Assembly (NCBI GenBank): GCA_030123585.1
Contig: CP126120.1
Coordinates: 2,047,001 to 2,111,000, forward strand
Length of the DNA: 64,000 nucleotides
Origin: Rhodanobacteraceae bacterium
GTDB taxonomy: Bacteria; Pseudomonadota; Gammaproteobacteria; Xanthomonadales; Rhodanobacteraceae
Direction: 5' to 3'
Within the stretch, counting starts at the first letter, position 1; each line of letters starts with the position of its first letter. Shown here in pieces: positions 52,029 to 60,491 of the stretch. The notes beneath the pieces were generated by a model. It did not search any database. It was not told where the DNA came from and saw only the letters and a program-made list of their open reading frames with translations. The translations under genes and the position numbers were made by a program.

Positions 52029-52718
52029 ATGGCCGACCTGACCCTGAAACAAAGCCTCGCGGCGATGGACATCGCCGAGTACCTGCGCCAGAACCCGCGC
52101 TTCCTGGAAAATTTCCCTGACGTCGCGGCGGAACTGGTGATGCCGCGCGAGCACGGCCCCGCGGCCTCGCTGGCGGCATACCAGCTCGAAACCCTGCGCG
52201 CGCGCAACCGCGAGCTCAACGAACGGCTGGCGGAACTGGTCGCGATCGCCGGCGACAACGAACAACTGATGGTGCGCGTGCACACCCTCACCGTCGGCCT
52301 GCTGCGCGACGACAACCTGGCCGATGTGCTGAAGAGTTTTGTCGGCGCCCTCAACGAGGACTTCCACACCGGACTGGTGCGCGTGCTGCTGTTCCGCGAC
52401 GATGCCGAACTGCCTCAGGCCGACTGGCTGGTCTGCGTGCCGGACGGCGCGCAATCGCTGCCGGCGTTCGCGGATTTCCTCGCACGCGGCGAACCCGCCT
52501 GCGGACGGCTTGCGCCGGAAAAGCTCGACCGCCTGTTCGGCAACGACGCCGCCAAGGTGCAATCGGCGGCGCTGTTGAAGATCGGCGATGCGGGCATGCT
52601 CGCGATCGGCAGCGACGATCCCAACCGCTTCCATCCCGGCATCGGCACGCTGTTCCTGAAGCTGATCGCGCAGGCACTGGACGCCGCGATCGCGCGGTTC
52701 CCGCCCGAGGCGAAATGA
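52029..52718 (+). CDS. DUF484 (YigA-like) protein
   Basis: 229 residues. Family N-terminus IAEYLRQNPRFLENFPDVAAEL; a coiled-coil linker around ETLRARNRELNERLAEL; then a GAF-like domain ending DDPNRFHPGIGTLFLKLI. DUF484 has no established function but is nearly always between dapF and xerC. ATG 52029 has GGAG at suitable spacing; an ATG six codons upstream is also possible. The stop overlaps the xerC start by 4 bp. Confidence 0.9.
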   Translation: MADLTLKQSLAAMDIAEYLRQNPRFLENFPDVAAELVMPREHGPAASLAAYQLETLRARNRELNERLAELVAIAGDNEQLMVRVHTLTVGLLRDDNLADVLKSFVGALNEDFHTGLVRVLLFRDDAELPQADWLVCVPDGAQSLPAFADFLARGEPACGRLAPEKLDRLFGNDAAKVQSAALLKIGDAGMLAIGSDDPNRFHPGIGTLFLKLIAQALDAAIARFPPEAK

Positions 52719-53605
52719 GCGCGACGCTCGCCGGCGACGCCGCCCGTTTCCTGGAATACCTGAAGGTCGAGCGTCGCTATTCACCGGGCACGTTGCGCAA
52801 CTACGCGCACGCGCTGGAAACCCTCACGCGCTTTGCCGATGCGTTGTCGCTGGCAAGCTGGGACGAACTGCGCGGCGAGCAATTGCAAACGCTGGTCGCC
52901 GACGAACATCGGCGCGGCCTCGAACCACCGTCGCTGCGCGCGATGCTGTCGACGTACCGGAGTTTCTTCCGCTTCCTTGCGCGCGACGGCAGGCTCCGGA
53001 ACAACCCGGCCGCGGGCGTGCGCTCACCCAAGGTGCGCCGCAAGTTGCCGGAAGTGCTGGACGTGGACGAAGCCACGACGCTGGTCGAGGTGGACGGGAA
53101 CGACCCGCTGGCGCTGCGCGACCGCGCGCTGCTGGAACTCCTGTATTCCAGCGGCCTGCGCGTGTCGGAACTGTGCGGCGTACGCTGGCGCGACCTCGAT
53201 ACCGAGCAAGGCCTGCTGCGCGTGACCGGCAAGGGCAACAAGACGCGCATCGTGCCGGTGGGGCGCATGGCGCTTGCAGCGCTGGCGGCGCTGCGCGAAT
53301 CGCAGCCCGCGTCTACGGACGATCCGGTGCTGCGCGGCCGCGGCGATCATGCGTTGACGCCCGGCGCGGTGCGCGCCGCGATCAAGCGCCGCGCGCGCTC
53401 ACAGGGTGTGTGGAAACGCGTGTATCCGCATTTGATGCGGCATTCCTGCGCCTCGCACCTGCTGGAATCGTCGGGCAACCTGCGTGCGGTGCAGGAATTG
53501 CTGGGCCATGCGGACATCGGCACCACGCAGATTTACACGCACCTGGATTTCCAGCATCTCGCCAGGGTGTACGACGCCGCGCATCCGCGGGCAAAAAGGA
53601 AGTAG
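52715..53605 (+). CDS. xerC: Tyrosine recombinase XerC
   Basis: 296 residues with the SAM-like core-binding domain (AARFLEYLKVERRYSPGTLR) and the catalytic domain: Arg in SSGLRVSELCG, Lys in VTGKGNKTR, HLMRHSCASHLLE for the His-x-x-Arg box, LGHADIGTTQIYTH with the final His and the Tyr nucleophile. With XerD it resolves chromosome dimers at dif and sets plasmid copy stability. It is translationally coupled to DUF484. A dif site is not seen in this window. Confidence 0.95.
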   Translation: MSATLAGDAARFLEYLKVERRYSPGTLRNYAHALETLTRFADALSLASWDELRGEQLQTLVADEHRRGLEPPSLRAMLSTYRSFFRFLARDGRLRNNPAAGVRSPKVRRKLPEVLDVDEATTLVEVDGNDPLALRDRALLELLYSSGLRVSELCGVRWRDLDTEQGLLRVTGKGNKTRIVPVGRMALAALAALRESQPASTDDPVLRGRGDHALTPGAVRAAIKRRARSQGVWKRVYPHLMRHSCASHLLESSGNLRAVQELLGHADIGTTQIYTHLDFQHLARVYDAAHPRAKRK

Positions 53606-53631
53606 CGCCGATCGCCAGCGAGCGGACACCC

Positions 53632-55710
53632 TCAGTCGCGCAGCAGGTCGTCCGCGCGTGCGGTGTGGAAGTGCCGCTTGAACGTGACGTCGCCGGTGGC
53701 GGGTTCTTCCAGCTCGCGGGCGTAACGGTGGCCGGCGTACACCGCGTGCGCGATCAGGCCGGGGGCTTCGGCGTCGCCGATGCAGCGCACCCAGCGGATA
53801 CCGGCATCCGCCCACTCGTATTCGCGCCGCAACAGTTCCTGGTACAGCGCGTCATCCGGCAGGCGTGCGGTGACCGTGACGACTGCATCGCAGGGCAGGG
53901 TGCGGTGCGCGTGGTTCCACACGTCTTCGATCGTGAGATTCACATCGGTGTAACCCACGATGTTCTGCGAAACCATCACGCCGATCCCGAGTTCGGCCAT
54001 CCGTTTGCGGATGTGCCGGTAGCCGAGCGTGTGCTGGCTCCACGGCGCGATCAGGTCGTCCGGGGTGAGCAGGGTGACTTCGCAATCGTGTGCGCGCAGC
54101 AGTTCGGCGGCGACGCTGCCGTAATAGAAACCATCGTCGTCGAACACCACCACGCGGCCCGTCGGCAGGCGGCCATCCATCAGGTCGTCGGGTGTGCACA
54201 CGCGTGGGTTGTAGATGAATCCCGGGATCGCGGAACCATTGCTGCGGCCGTAGCCGTCGCGGCGCCAGTGGCAGCCGGTCGCGAGCACCACGTGCGCCGA
54301 TCCGAAGTCGAACACATCCCGCGTCGTGAGCGCCGAATCGCGGTACACCTCGACGTTCGGGAGTTTGCCGATCTGGCCAACGCGCCAGTCGCGCACCCGC
54401 GCCCATTCGGCGAGTCCGGGCAGACGCGCCTCGCGGGTGACGCGTCCGCCCAGTTCCCTGCGCGCTTCGGCGAGCGTCACGCGGTAGCCGCGCTGGCCCA
54501 GCGCGCGGGCAGCTTCGAGTCCGGCCGGGCCGGCGCCGACCACCAGTACGCGTGCGGCGGAACGTGCGGGCGCGATGCGTTCCGGGTGCCAGTCGCGGCG
54601 CCACTCCTCGCCCATCGTCGGGTTCTGGGTGCAGCGGATCGGCGAGATCGTGTTGTCGCCCGACACGCAGATGTTGCAGCCGATGCACTCGCGGATGTCG
54701 CCGTTGCGGCCTTCCTCGATCTTGTTCGGCAGGAACGGATCCGCGATCGACGGCCGCGCGCAGCCGATCAAATCCAGCACGCCGCGCTTGATTTGCGACA
54801 CCATGGTGTCGGGCGAGGTGAAACGGCCGACGCCCACCACCGGCTTGCTGGTGAGCTTTTTCACGAACGCGACGAACGGTTCCTGCGCGCCTTCCTGCGC
54901 GAACCGCGAGGGCACCGAATCGTTGTACCAGGCGGCGACGTTGACGTCCCACAGGTCGGGCAGCTCGGCCAGCATGCCCACGATGTCCTCGGCTTCCGCC
55001 AGTTCGACGCCCTCGGGCCCGAGGAATTCCTCGGTCGCGAAGCGCACCGCGACGGCGCAGCGATCGCCGACCGCATCCTTCGTGTCTTCCAGCAATTCGC
55101 GCAGCAGGCGCACGCGGTTTTCCAGCGAGCCGCCGTACTGGTCGCTGCGCTGGTTGCGGCGGCGCTCAAGGAAATGCATCGCCAGCGAAATGTCGTGCGC
55201 GGCATAGACGTAGATGATGTCCATGCCCGCGCGCTTGCCGCGCAGCGCGGCGTCGCGATGCCAGCGCCGGTATGCGCGGATGTCGGCGAGGGTCATCGCG
55301 CGCGCCTGCGACGGATAGCCGTACTTGCTCGGCTGGTGCGAGGGCGCCAGCAACACCTCGCGCGAATACAGGTTGGACGCGACCGGGCCGTTATGGGTCA
55401 GCTCGACCGCGGCCAGCGCGCCGTGCGCGTGCACCTTGTCGCACATCAGCGCCAGCGCGGGAATGTCGCGGTCGTCCCACAACCGCGCTTCCACGTAGGG
55501 AGCGAGGTCGCTGCTGGGGTGGATTTCGCACTCTTCGGTCGTCACCACCGCCCAGCCGCCTTCGGCCTTGACCTCGCGCATCGCGGCGTGCGCCAGCGGC
55601 ATCGCGTGGCCCATGCCGTTGCAATGCGCGACCTGGAAAAAGCGGTTCTTCGCGGTGACCGGCCCGATCCGCACCGGCGTGAACAGGATGTCGTAACGCG
55701 GATCCCTCAT
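53632..55710 (-). CDS. Trimethylamine-dehydrogenase-like FMN/4Fe-4S/FAD oxidoreductase, substrate probably a methylated amine
   Basis: 692 residues. The N-terminal old-yellow-enzyme barrel starts RDPRYDILFTPVRIGPVTAK and has Cys30 in QVAHCNG, which in trimethylamine dehydrogenase is the covalent FMN cysteine. YVYAAHDI carries the catalytic Tyr and His. The [4Fe-4S] cysteines are ECIGCNIC plus a later Cys (IRCTQNPT). The C-terminal half has two nucleotide-binding folds (VLVVGAGPAGLEAARAL). The aromatic substrate bowl differs: residue 60 is Glu, not Tyr, and the Trp expected after the iron-sulfur motif is absent, while the Trp and Asp in AAWYNDSVPSRF remain. It overlaps the permease stop by 4 bp. 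Confidence 0.85.
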   Translation of the reverse strand: MRDPRYDILFTPVRIGPVTAKNRFFQVAHCNGMGHAMPLAHAAMREVKAEGGWAVVTTEECEIHPSSDLAPYVEARLWDDRDIPALALMCDKVHAHGALAAVELTHNGPVASNLYSREVLLAPSHQPSKYGYPSQARAMTLADIRAYRRWHRDAALRGKRAGMDIIYVYAAHDISLAMHFLERRRNQRSDQYGGSLENRVRLLRELLEDTKDAVGDRCAVAVRFATEEFLGPEGVELAEAEDIVGMLAELPDLWDVNVAAWYNDSVPSRFAQEGAQEPFVAFVKKLTSKPVVGVGRFTSPDTMVSQIKRGVLDLIGCARPSIADPFLPNKIEEGRNGDIRECIGCNICVSGDNTISPIRCTQNPTMGEEWRRDWHPERIAPARSAARVLVVGAGPAGLEAARALGQRGYRVTLAEARRELGGRVTREARLPGLAEWARVRDWRVGQIGKLPNVEVYRDSALTTRDVFDFGSAHVVLATGCHWRRDGYGRSNGSAIPGFIYNPRVCTPDDLMDGRLPTGRVVVFDDDGFYYGSVAAELLRAHDCEVTLLTPDDLIAPWSQHTLGYRHIRKRMAELGIGVMVSQNIVGYTDVNLTIEDVWNHAHRTLPCDAVVTVTARLPDDALYQELLRREYEWADAGIRWVRCIGDAEAPGLIAHAVYAGHRYARELEEPATGDVTFKRHFHTARADDLLRD

Positions 55711-57089
55711 TCCGCGCTTCCCGCGAGCGATGCCGCCGTGCCGTTGCGCCAGCGTGTGTAGAAGTACACGGGCAGACCCGCGGCGATCAGCGCCAGCGTC
55801 AGCAGGAACGCGCGTTCGCCGGTGCCGACGAACGCCAGCACCATGCACAGCGTACACACCAGGGACATCAGCAGCACGTTGCGCGAGCGGCAACCGGGCG
55901 TGCGCCGGAACCACAACACGCCGAGCGCGAGGCCGCAGCCGAGGTAGAACGGCAGCACCGAGGCGGTCACCATCTGCACCAGGAAGGTGAACGCCGAGAC
56001 CAGCGACTTGCTGTAGCTCATCACCACCGTCACCGAAGAGAACACGCCAGTCGCGAGCAGTGCATTCACCGGTGCGCCGAAACGGTTGTTGCGCGCCAAT
56101 ATCGCGGGTAGCACGCCGCCTGCCGCCATCGTGCGCGTCAACTCGCCGCCCAGCAGCATCCAGCCGTTGAGCGCGCCAAGTCCGCTGATCATCACGAACA
56201 GCGCGATCCAGCGTCCGCTGCCGTTCGCGAGCAGGCGATCCATCAGCAGCGAGAACGGCGCGCTGGCGCCGGCGAGTTCGTGCTGCGGGATCAGCAGCAT
56301 CGGGATCGTGCACACCAGCACGTACACCACCACCGCCAGCACCGCGCCGGCCATGGTCGCGCGCGGAATCGTCCGGCCCGGATTCTCGACGTGCGCCGCC
56401 GGCATCGTCGCCGACTCGATTCCCATCATCGCGAAGAGTGTGAGCGTCACGGTCGCCGCCACGCTGCTCAGCGAGATCGGCGTGGTGGGCAGATGCGCGA
56501 CGTAGCTGTGCGGCGTCGAGAACAGCAGCCACGCCCCCAGCGCGATGACGGCCGCCATCGGCACCAGCTTCAGCACGGTCGTGACGATCTGCACGCCACC
56601 GCCGGCGCGCACGCCGAACAGGTTGACCACGACCATCGCCCACAGCAGTGCCAGCGCCAGCCCCATCGGCGGCAATGCGTGCGTGGGCCCGACGGCGGCT
56701 TCCATGTAGCCGACCACGCCGGTCGCGAGTGCGGTGTTGGTCAGCCATACCGACACCCAGTACGCCCACATCGCCAGATACGCCGGCAGTTCGCCGAGCG
56801 TGCTGCGGATGTAGTCGAACGGCCCGGCGGCATCGGGCAGGACGCGCGCCAGTTTCGCGAACACCACGGCCAGCACCAGGCTGCCGGCCATCACCACGGC
56901 CCAGCCGATCAAGCCGTTGAAGCCGTACGGCGCGAGCGAAGAGGGCAGCAGGAAGATGCCCATCCCGATGACGTTGCCAACCACCAGCGCGGTGCAGGTC
57001 CAGAAACCGATCCTCGGACCGCAGTGCGCGCCGGCGGCCGGAAGCGGCGGCTCGGCGGCGGGCGTGCCGCGCGGCGCGGCCTCGTTCAT
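55707..57089 (-). CDS. APC superfamily permease in the amine-degradation operon
   Basis: 460 residues with about twelve transmembrane helices, starting MNEAAPRGTPAAEP. The APC signature is VVGNVIGMGIFLLPSSLAPY and the later TLFAMMGIESATMPAAHVEN fits TM6-7. It is translationally coupled at both ends (ATGA overlaps with the Rieske and flavoprotein genes), so it likely imports the compound they degrade. The long proline-rich frame upstream of the ATG is not conserved and was left out. Confidence 0.82.
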   Translation of the reverse strand: MNEAAPRGTPAAEPPLPAAGAHCGPRIGFWTCTALVVGNVIGMGIFLLPSSLAPYGFNGLIGWAVVMAGSLVLAVVFAKLARVLPDAAGPFDYIRSTLGELPAYLAMWAYWVSVWLTNTALATGVVGYMEAAVGPTHALPPMGLALALLWAMVVVNLFGVRAGGGVQIVTTVLKLVPMAAVIALGAWLLFSTPHSYVAHLPTTPISLSSVAATVTLTLFAMMGIESATMPAAHVENPGRTIPRATMAGAVLAVVVYVLVCTIPMLLIPQHELAGASAPFSLLMDRLLANGSGRWIALFVMISGLGALNGWMLLGGELTRTMAAGGVLPAILARNNRFGAPVNALLATGVFSSVTVVMSYSKSLVSAFTFLVQMVTASVLPFYLGCGLALGVLWFRRTPGCRSRNVLLMSLVCTLCMVLAFVGTGERAFLLTLALIAAGLPVYFYTRWRNGTAASLAGSAE

Positions 57090-58156
57090 GGGGACGCGGC
57101 GGCCGCGCGCGCGTAGGCCGCGCGCATCAGGTTCTGGAAATGCCAGACGCCACTTTCGCGCTTGGGGTTCAGCCGGCCGGGCGAGTAGAAACCCGACGCC
57201 AGGCCCTTCTGCACGGCCTCGCAAATCGCGGCGTCCTCGCCTTGCACCTCGTCACTGAACGACTGGTCGCCACTGATCCGCGCCTGGGTGTGTTCGTCCT
57301 GCGCGTAGTAGTAATCGAACACCACCCGGCAGCGATTCGGACCCAGCGGCAGGATCACGTTGGTCTGCAACCGTCCCGGCGTGATGTTCAACATCACGTT
57401 CGGATAAATGAAGTAATAGAACGCCTCGCCGGTGCCGTAGCCGACGCCGCTGTCGCGCAGCGGCGAGGTCTGCAGCGAATACCACTCGAACAGTTCGGTG
57501 CGGTAGCTGCGGTAGTCGAGTGCCTTGGACAAGCCCGGATGCACGTGGGGCAGGTGGTAACCCTCGACGTAGTTCTCGATGTAGATCTTCCAGTTGCACG
57601 CCATCTCGTAGTCGATCCGGCGGAAGTAGCGCATCGCCGAGAGGTCGATGGGCGCGATCCGCTCGGCGATGCCGCCGTACACCTCCTCGAACCGCGGCAC
57701 GTCGGGATCGAGCGCGACGAACACCAGGCCTTGCCACTCCTGCACGGCGAGCGGCGGCAGGTGGATGTCCGCAACCTTGAAATCCTGCGCGTCTTGCATC
57801 TCCGTCGCCGCGCGCAGCTGCCCATCGAGGTTGTAGGTCCAGCCGTGGTACTTGCAGCACAGGGTCTTGAGACCCTTGCCGTTGCACAGCGCGAGCGGCC
57901 CGCCGCGATGGCGGCAGATGTTCGGGAAGCCGCGCAGCACGCCGTCCTGACCGCGCACCAGCAGGACCGGTACGCCTGCGACCTCGCCCACCACGTGGTC
58001 GCCTGGTTCCGCAAGCTGGTCGCAGTGCGCCACGAGTTGCCAACTGCGCGCGAACACCGCGTGCCGTTCGGTTTCGAGCGTCGCCGCGCCCGAGTAATAG
58101 TGCGGCGACATCGCGCGGGCGTGGGCGAGATCCTGGATCGCGTTATCGGGAGGCAT
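57086..58156 (-). CDS. Rieske non-heme iron oxygenase, alpha subunit (choline/carnitine/betaine monooxygenase type)
   Basis: 356 residues. The Rieske [2Fe-2S] motif is C-x-H-x17-C-x-x-H, from NICRHRGG to CCKYHGWTYN. The mononuclear iron site is NYVEGYHLPHVHPGL. The family oxidises methyl groups on quaternary amines (glycine betaine, stachydrine, carnitine) or aromatic substrates. Its operon with an APC permease and a TMADH-like flavoprotein points to N-demethylation. No ferredoxin reductase gene is adjacent, so electrons must come from a reductase encoded elsewhere. It is the first gene, preceded by a 200-bp gap. Confidence 0.86.
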   Translation of the reverse strand: MPPDNAIQDLAHARAMSPHYYSGAATLETERHAVFARSWQLVAHCDQLAEPGDHVVGEVAGVPVLLVRGQDGVLRGFPNICRHRGGPLALCNGKGLKTLCCKYHGWTYNLDGQLRAATEMQDAQDFKVADIHLPPLAVQEWQGLVFVALDPDVPRFEEVYGGIAERIAPIDLSAMRYFRRIDYEMACNWKIYIENYVEGYHLPHVHPGLSKALDYRSYRTELFEWYSLQTSPLRDSGVGYGTGEAFYYFIYPNVMLNITPGRLQTNVILPLGPNRCRVVFDYYYAQDEHTQARISGDQSFSDEVQGEDAAICEAVQKGLASGFYSPGRLNPKRESGVWHFQNLMRAAYARAAAASP

Positions 58157-58358
58157 GGAAGGATCGACCGTGGGAATGAGTTGTGCGCCCGGAGTCTAGG
58201 CTGAGTCCTGCAAGGTGTCACGCGGTGAGTGGGCGGTTGCTGGAGGAACCAGGAACGCAGCTTCGGGCTTGCGGGAACGCAGGCACATGGGGTTGCTGGC
58301 CGGGTTTCCATTGCTGCTAGACTCCGCCTGCCGCCGTGATGCGCCTGCCATTCTCACG

Positions 58359-60446
58359 ATGCCGAGTGTTCACGCCGAAACGATGAGTCCGCCTGCATCG
58401 GCAGGGCCGCGCACCGCGGCTGACATCGTGCCGGAAGAGTCGGCCACCGGTTCGCTGCAACAGGCACTGACGCGGGCCCGGCAGTTTCTTCCCGCGGCTC
58501 CCGCGCTGGCGATCGAGCAACTGCATGAAGTGCTGCGGGCGGTTCCCGGACATCCGCCGGCGTTGCAACTGCTGGCGATGGCGTACGCGCTGCGGGAGGA
58601 ATTTCCCGCCGCGCTCGACATCCTGGAAAGACTCGCAAGAGCTTTCCCAGAACACGCCGCGATCCAGTTCGACCTCGGATCGACGCTGCATGGTGCCGGA
58701 CGCGATCACGAAGCCATCGCCGCGTTGCGCCGTGCGGTGAAACTCGACCCGGATTTCCCGCAGGCGTGGCGGTTGCTGGGCGACGCACTGTGGGCGCTGG
58801 GTGAACGTGAGCAAGCACAGACGGCGTATCTCGACCACGTGCGCCATTCCACGCGCGACCGCGACTTGCTGGCCGCGGCCGATGCGATGACCGCGAACCG
58901 CATCCCGGAAGCCGAAGCGCTGTTGCGTGAACGCTTGAAACAGGCGCCGACCGACGTCGCCGCGCTGCGGATGCTGGCCGAAGTGGCGGCGCGCCTGGAA
59001 CGCAACGAAGATGCGGCGCACCTGCTGGAGCGCTGCCTGGAACTCGCGCCGGATTTCCTGGAAGCGCGGTGGAACCATGCGTTGGTCCTGCACCGGAGCA
59101 ACCGGCCCGAGGAGGCGCTGGCCGCGATCGCGCAGGTATTGCAACGCGATCCGGCGCACGCCGCTTGCCTGAACCTCAAGGCCGCGGTGCTGTGCCGGGT
59201 CGGCGATTACGAAGAGGCGCTGGCGCTTTACCGCGTGCTCGTCCGCGAGCATCCGGACACGGTGAAACTGTGGTTGAGCTACGGGCACGCGCTGAAGACC
59301 GCGAACCACGTCGAAGATGCCGTGGCCGCGTATCGGCGTTGCGTGGAACTGGAGCCCGCGTTCGGCGAAGCGTGGTGGAGCCTCGCCAATCTCAAGATGT
59401 TTCGCTTCGAAGCCGCGGATCTTGACACGATGCGCCGGCAACTCGCGCGCAAGGATCTGGGCGACGAGGATCGGCTGCACTTGGAATTCGCGCTGGGCAA
59501 GGCGCTGGAAGACAGCGACGACTGCGCGGCATCCTTCCAGCACTACGCGCGCGGCAACGCGATCCGGCGCGCGCAACTGGCCTACGACGCCAGCGAAACC
59601 ACGTCACGGGTCGCGTACATCCGCACGCACTACACGCGCGAGTTCTTCGCGGCGCGTGCGGACGCAGGCTGCGCGGCGCCGGATCCGATCTTCGTGGTCG
59701 GCCTGCCGCGCGCGGGTTCGACCCTGATCGAGCAGATCCTAGCCAGCCACAGCCAGGTCGAGGGCACGATGGAGTTGCCGGAGATCGCCTCGCTCACCGG
59801 CGAACTGCGCAAGCAAGCTGGAGCGAACGATGCGATGCCCTACCACCGCGCGCTCGCGGCGCTCGATGCCGGCGCGCTGCGCGCGCTGGGCGAACGCTAC
59901 CTTGCCGCGACCCGCATCCAGCGCAAGACGGCGCGGCCGTTCTTCATCGACAAGATGCCGAACAATTTCATGCACGTCGGCCTGATCCACCTGATGCTGC
60001 CGAACGCGAAGGTCATCGACGCGCGGCGGCATCCGATGGCGTGCGGTTTCTCGATCTTCAAGCAGCACTTCGCGCGCGGGCAGGGCTTCAGCTACAGCCT
60101 CGACGACATCGGACGCTACTACCGCGATTACGTCGAACTGATGGCGCACTTCGACGCAGTGCTGCCGGGCCGCGTCTGCCGCGTCTTCTACGAACGGCTG
60201 GTCGAGGACACCGAGGCCGAGGTGCGGCGTGTCCTCGATTACTGTGGTCTTGCGTTCGAACAGGACTGCCTACGGTTTTTCGACAACCGGCGGCCGGTGC
60301 GGACGGCCAGTTCGGAGCAGGTGCGCCGGCCGATCTACCGCGACGGGCTGGATCACTGGCGAAACTTTGCGGCGTGGTTGCAGCCGTTGCAGGCGGCTTT
60401 GGGTCCGGCGCTGCAGGCCTATCCTGCGGCGTCCGGCCGGGAGTAA
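58359..60446 (+). CDS. TPR-containing sulfotransferase
   Basis: About 695 residues. The N-terminal 400 residues are tetratricopeptide repeats (for example LERLARAFPEHAAIQFDLGS and MLAEVAARLERNEDAAHLL). The C-terminal 270 residues are a P-loop sulfotransferase: 5'-PAPS-binding loop FVVGLPRAGSTLIEQIL, DKMPNNFMHVGLI, and DARRHPMACGFSIF with the 3'-phosphate Arg/His region. Sulfotransferases move sulfate from PAPS to hydroxyls of carbohydrates, lipids or tyrosine. The start is uncertain: ATG 58359 or 58383; in-frame GTG 58215 is less likely. The TonB receptor gene follows within 50 bp. Confidence 0.82.
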   Translation: MPSVHAETMSPPASAGPRTAADIVPEESATGSLQQALTRARQFLPAAPALAIEQLHEVLRAVPGHPPALQLLAMAYALREEFPAALDILERLARAFPEHAAIQFDLGSTLHGAGRDHEAIAALRRAVKLDPDFPQAWRLLGDALWALGEREQAQTAYLDHVRHSTRDRDLLAAADAMTANRIPEAEALLRERLKQAPTDVAALRMLAEVAARLERNEDAAHLLERCLELAPDFLEARWNHALVLHRSNRPEEALAAIAQVLQRDPAHAACLNLKAAVLCRVGDYEEALALYRVLVREHPDTVKLWLSYGHALKTANHVEDAVAAYRRCVELEPAFGEAWWSLANLKMFRFEAADLDTMRRQLARKDLGDEDRLHLEFALGKALEDSDDCAASFQHYARGNAIRRAQLAYDASETTSRVAYIRTHYTREFFAARADAGCAAPDPIFVVGLPRAGSTLIEQILASHSQVEGTMELPEIASLTGELRKQAGANDAMPYHRALAALDAGALRALGERYLAATRIQRKTARPFFIDKMPNNFMHVGLIHLMLPNAKVIDARRHPMACGFSIFKQHFARGQGFSYSLDDIGRYYRDYVELMAHFDAVLPGRVCRVFYERLVEDTEAEVRRVLDYCGLAFEQDCLRFFDNRRPVRTASSEQVRRPIYRDGLDHWRNFAAWLQPLQAALGPALQAYPAASGRE

Positions 60447-60491
60447 ACAAGCAGGGCAGCGTTGCTTTCATCCACTTCGGGGATCATGCAC

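Noticed and set aside
53632..55710. Calling the flavoprotein a 2,4-dienoyl-CoA reductase
   Set aside because: Cys30, the Tyr/His pair and the operon with a Rieske oxygenase fit the trimethylamine dehydrogenase branch better than the fatty-acid enzyme, though the folds are the same.
53173..55761. 862-codon plus-strand frame antisense to the TMADH-like gene
   Set aside because: His/Arg/Val-rich shadow typical of high-GC DNA; no domain and contradicts the well-supported minus-strand gene.
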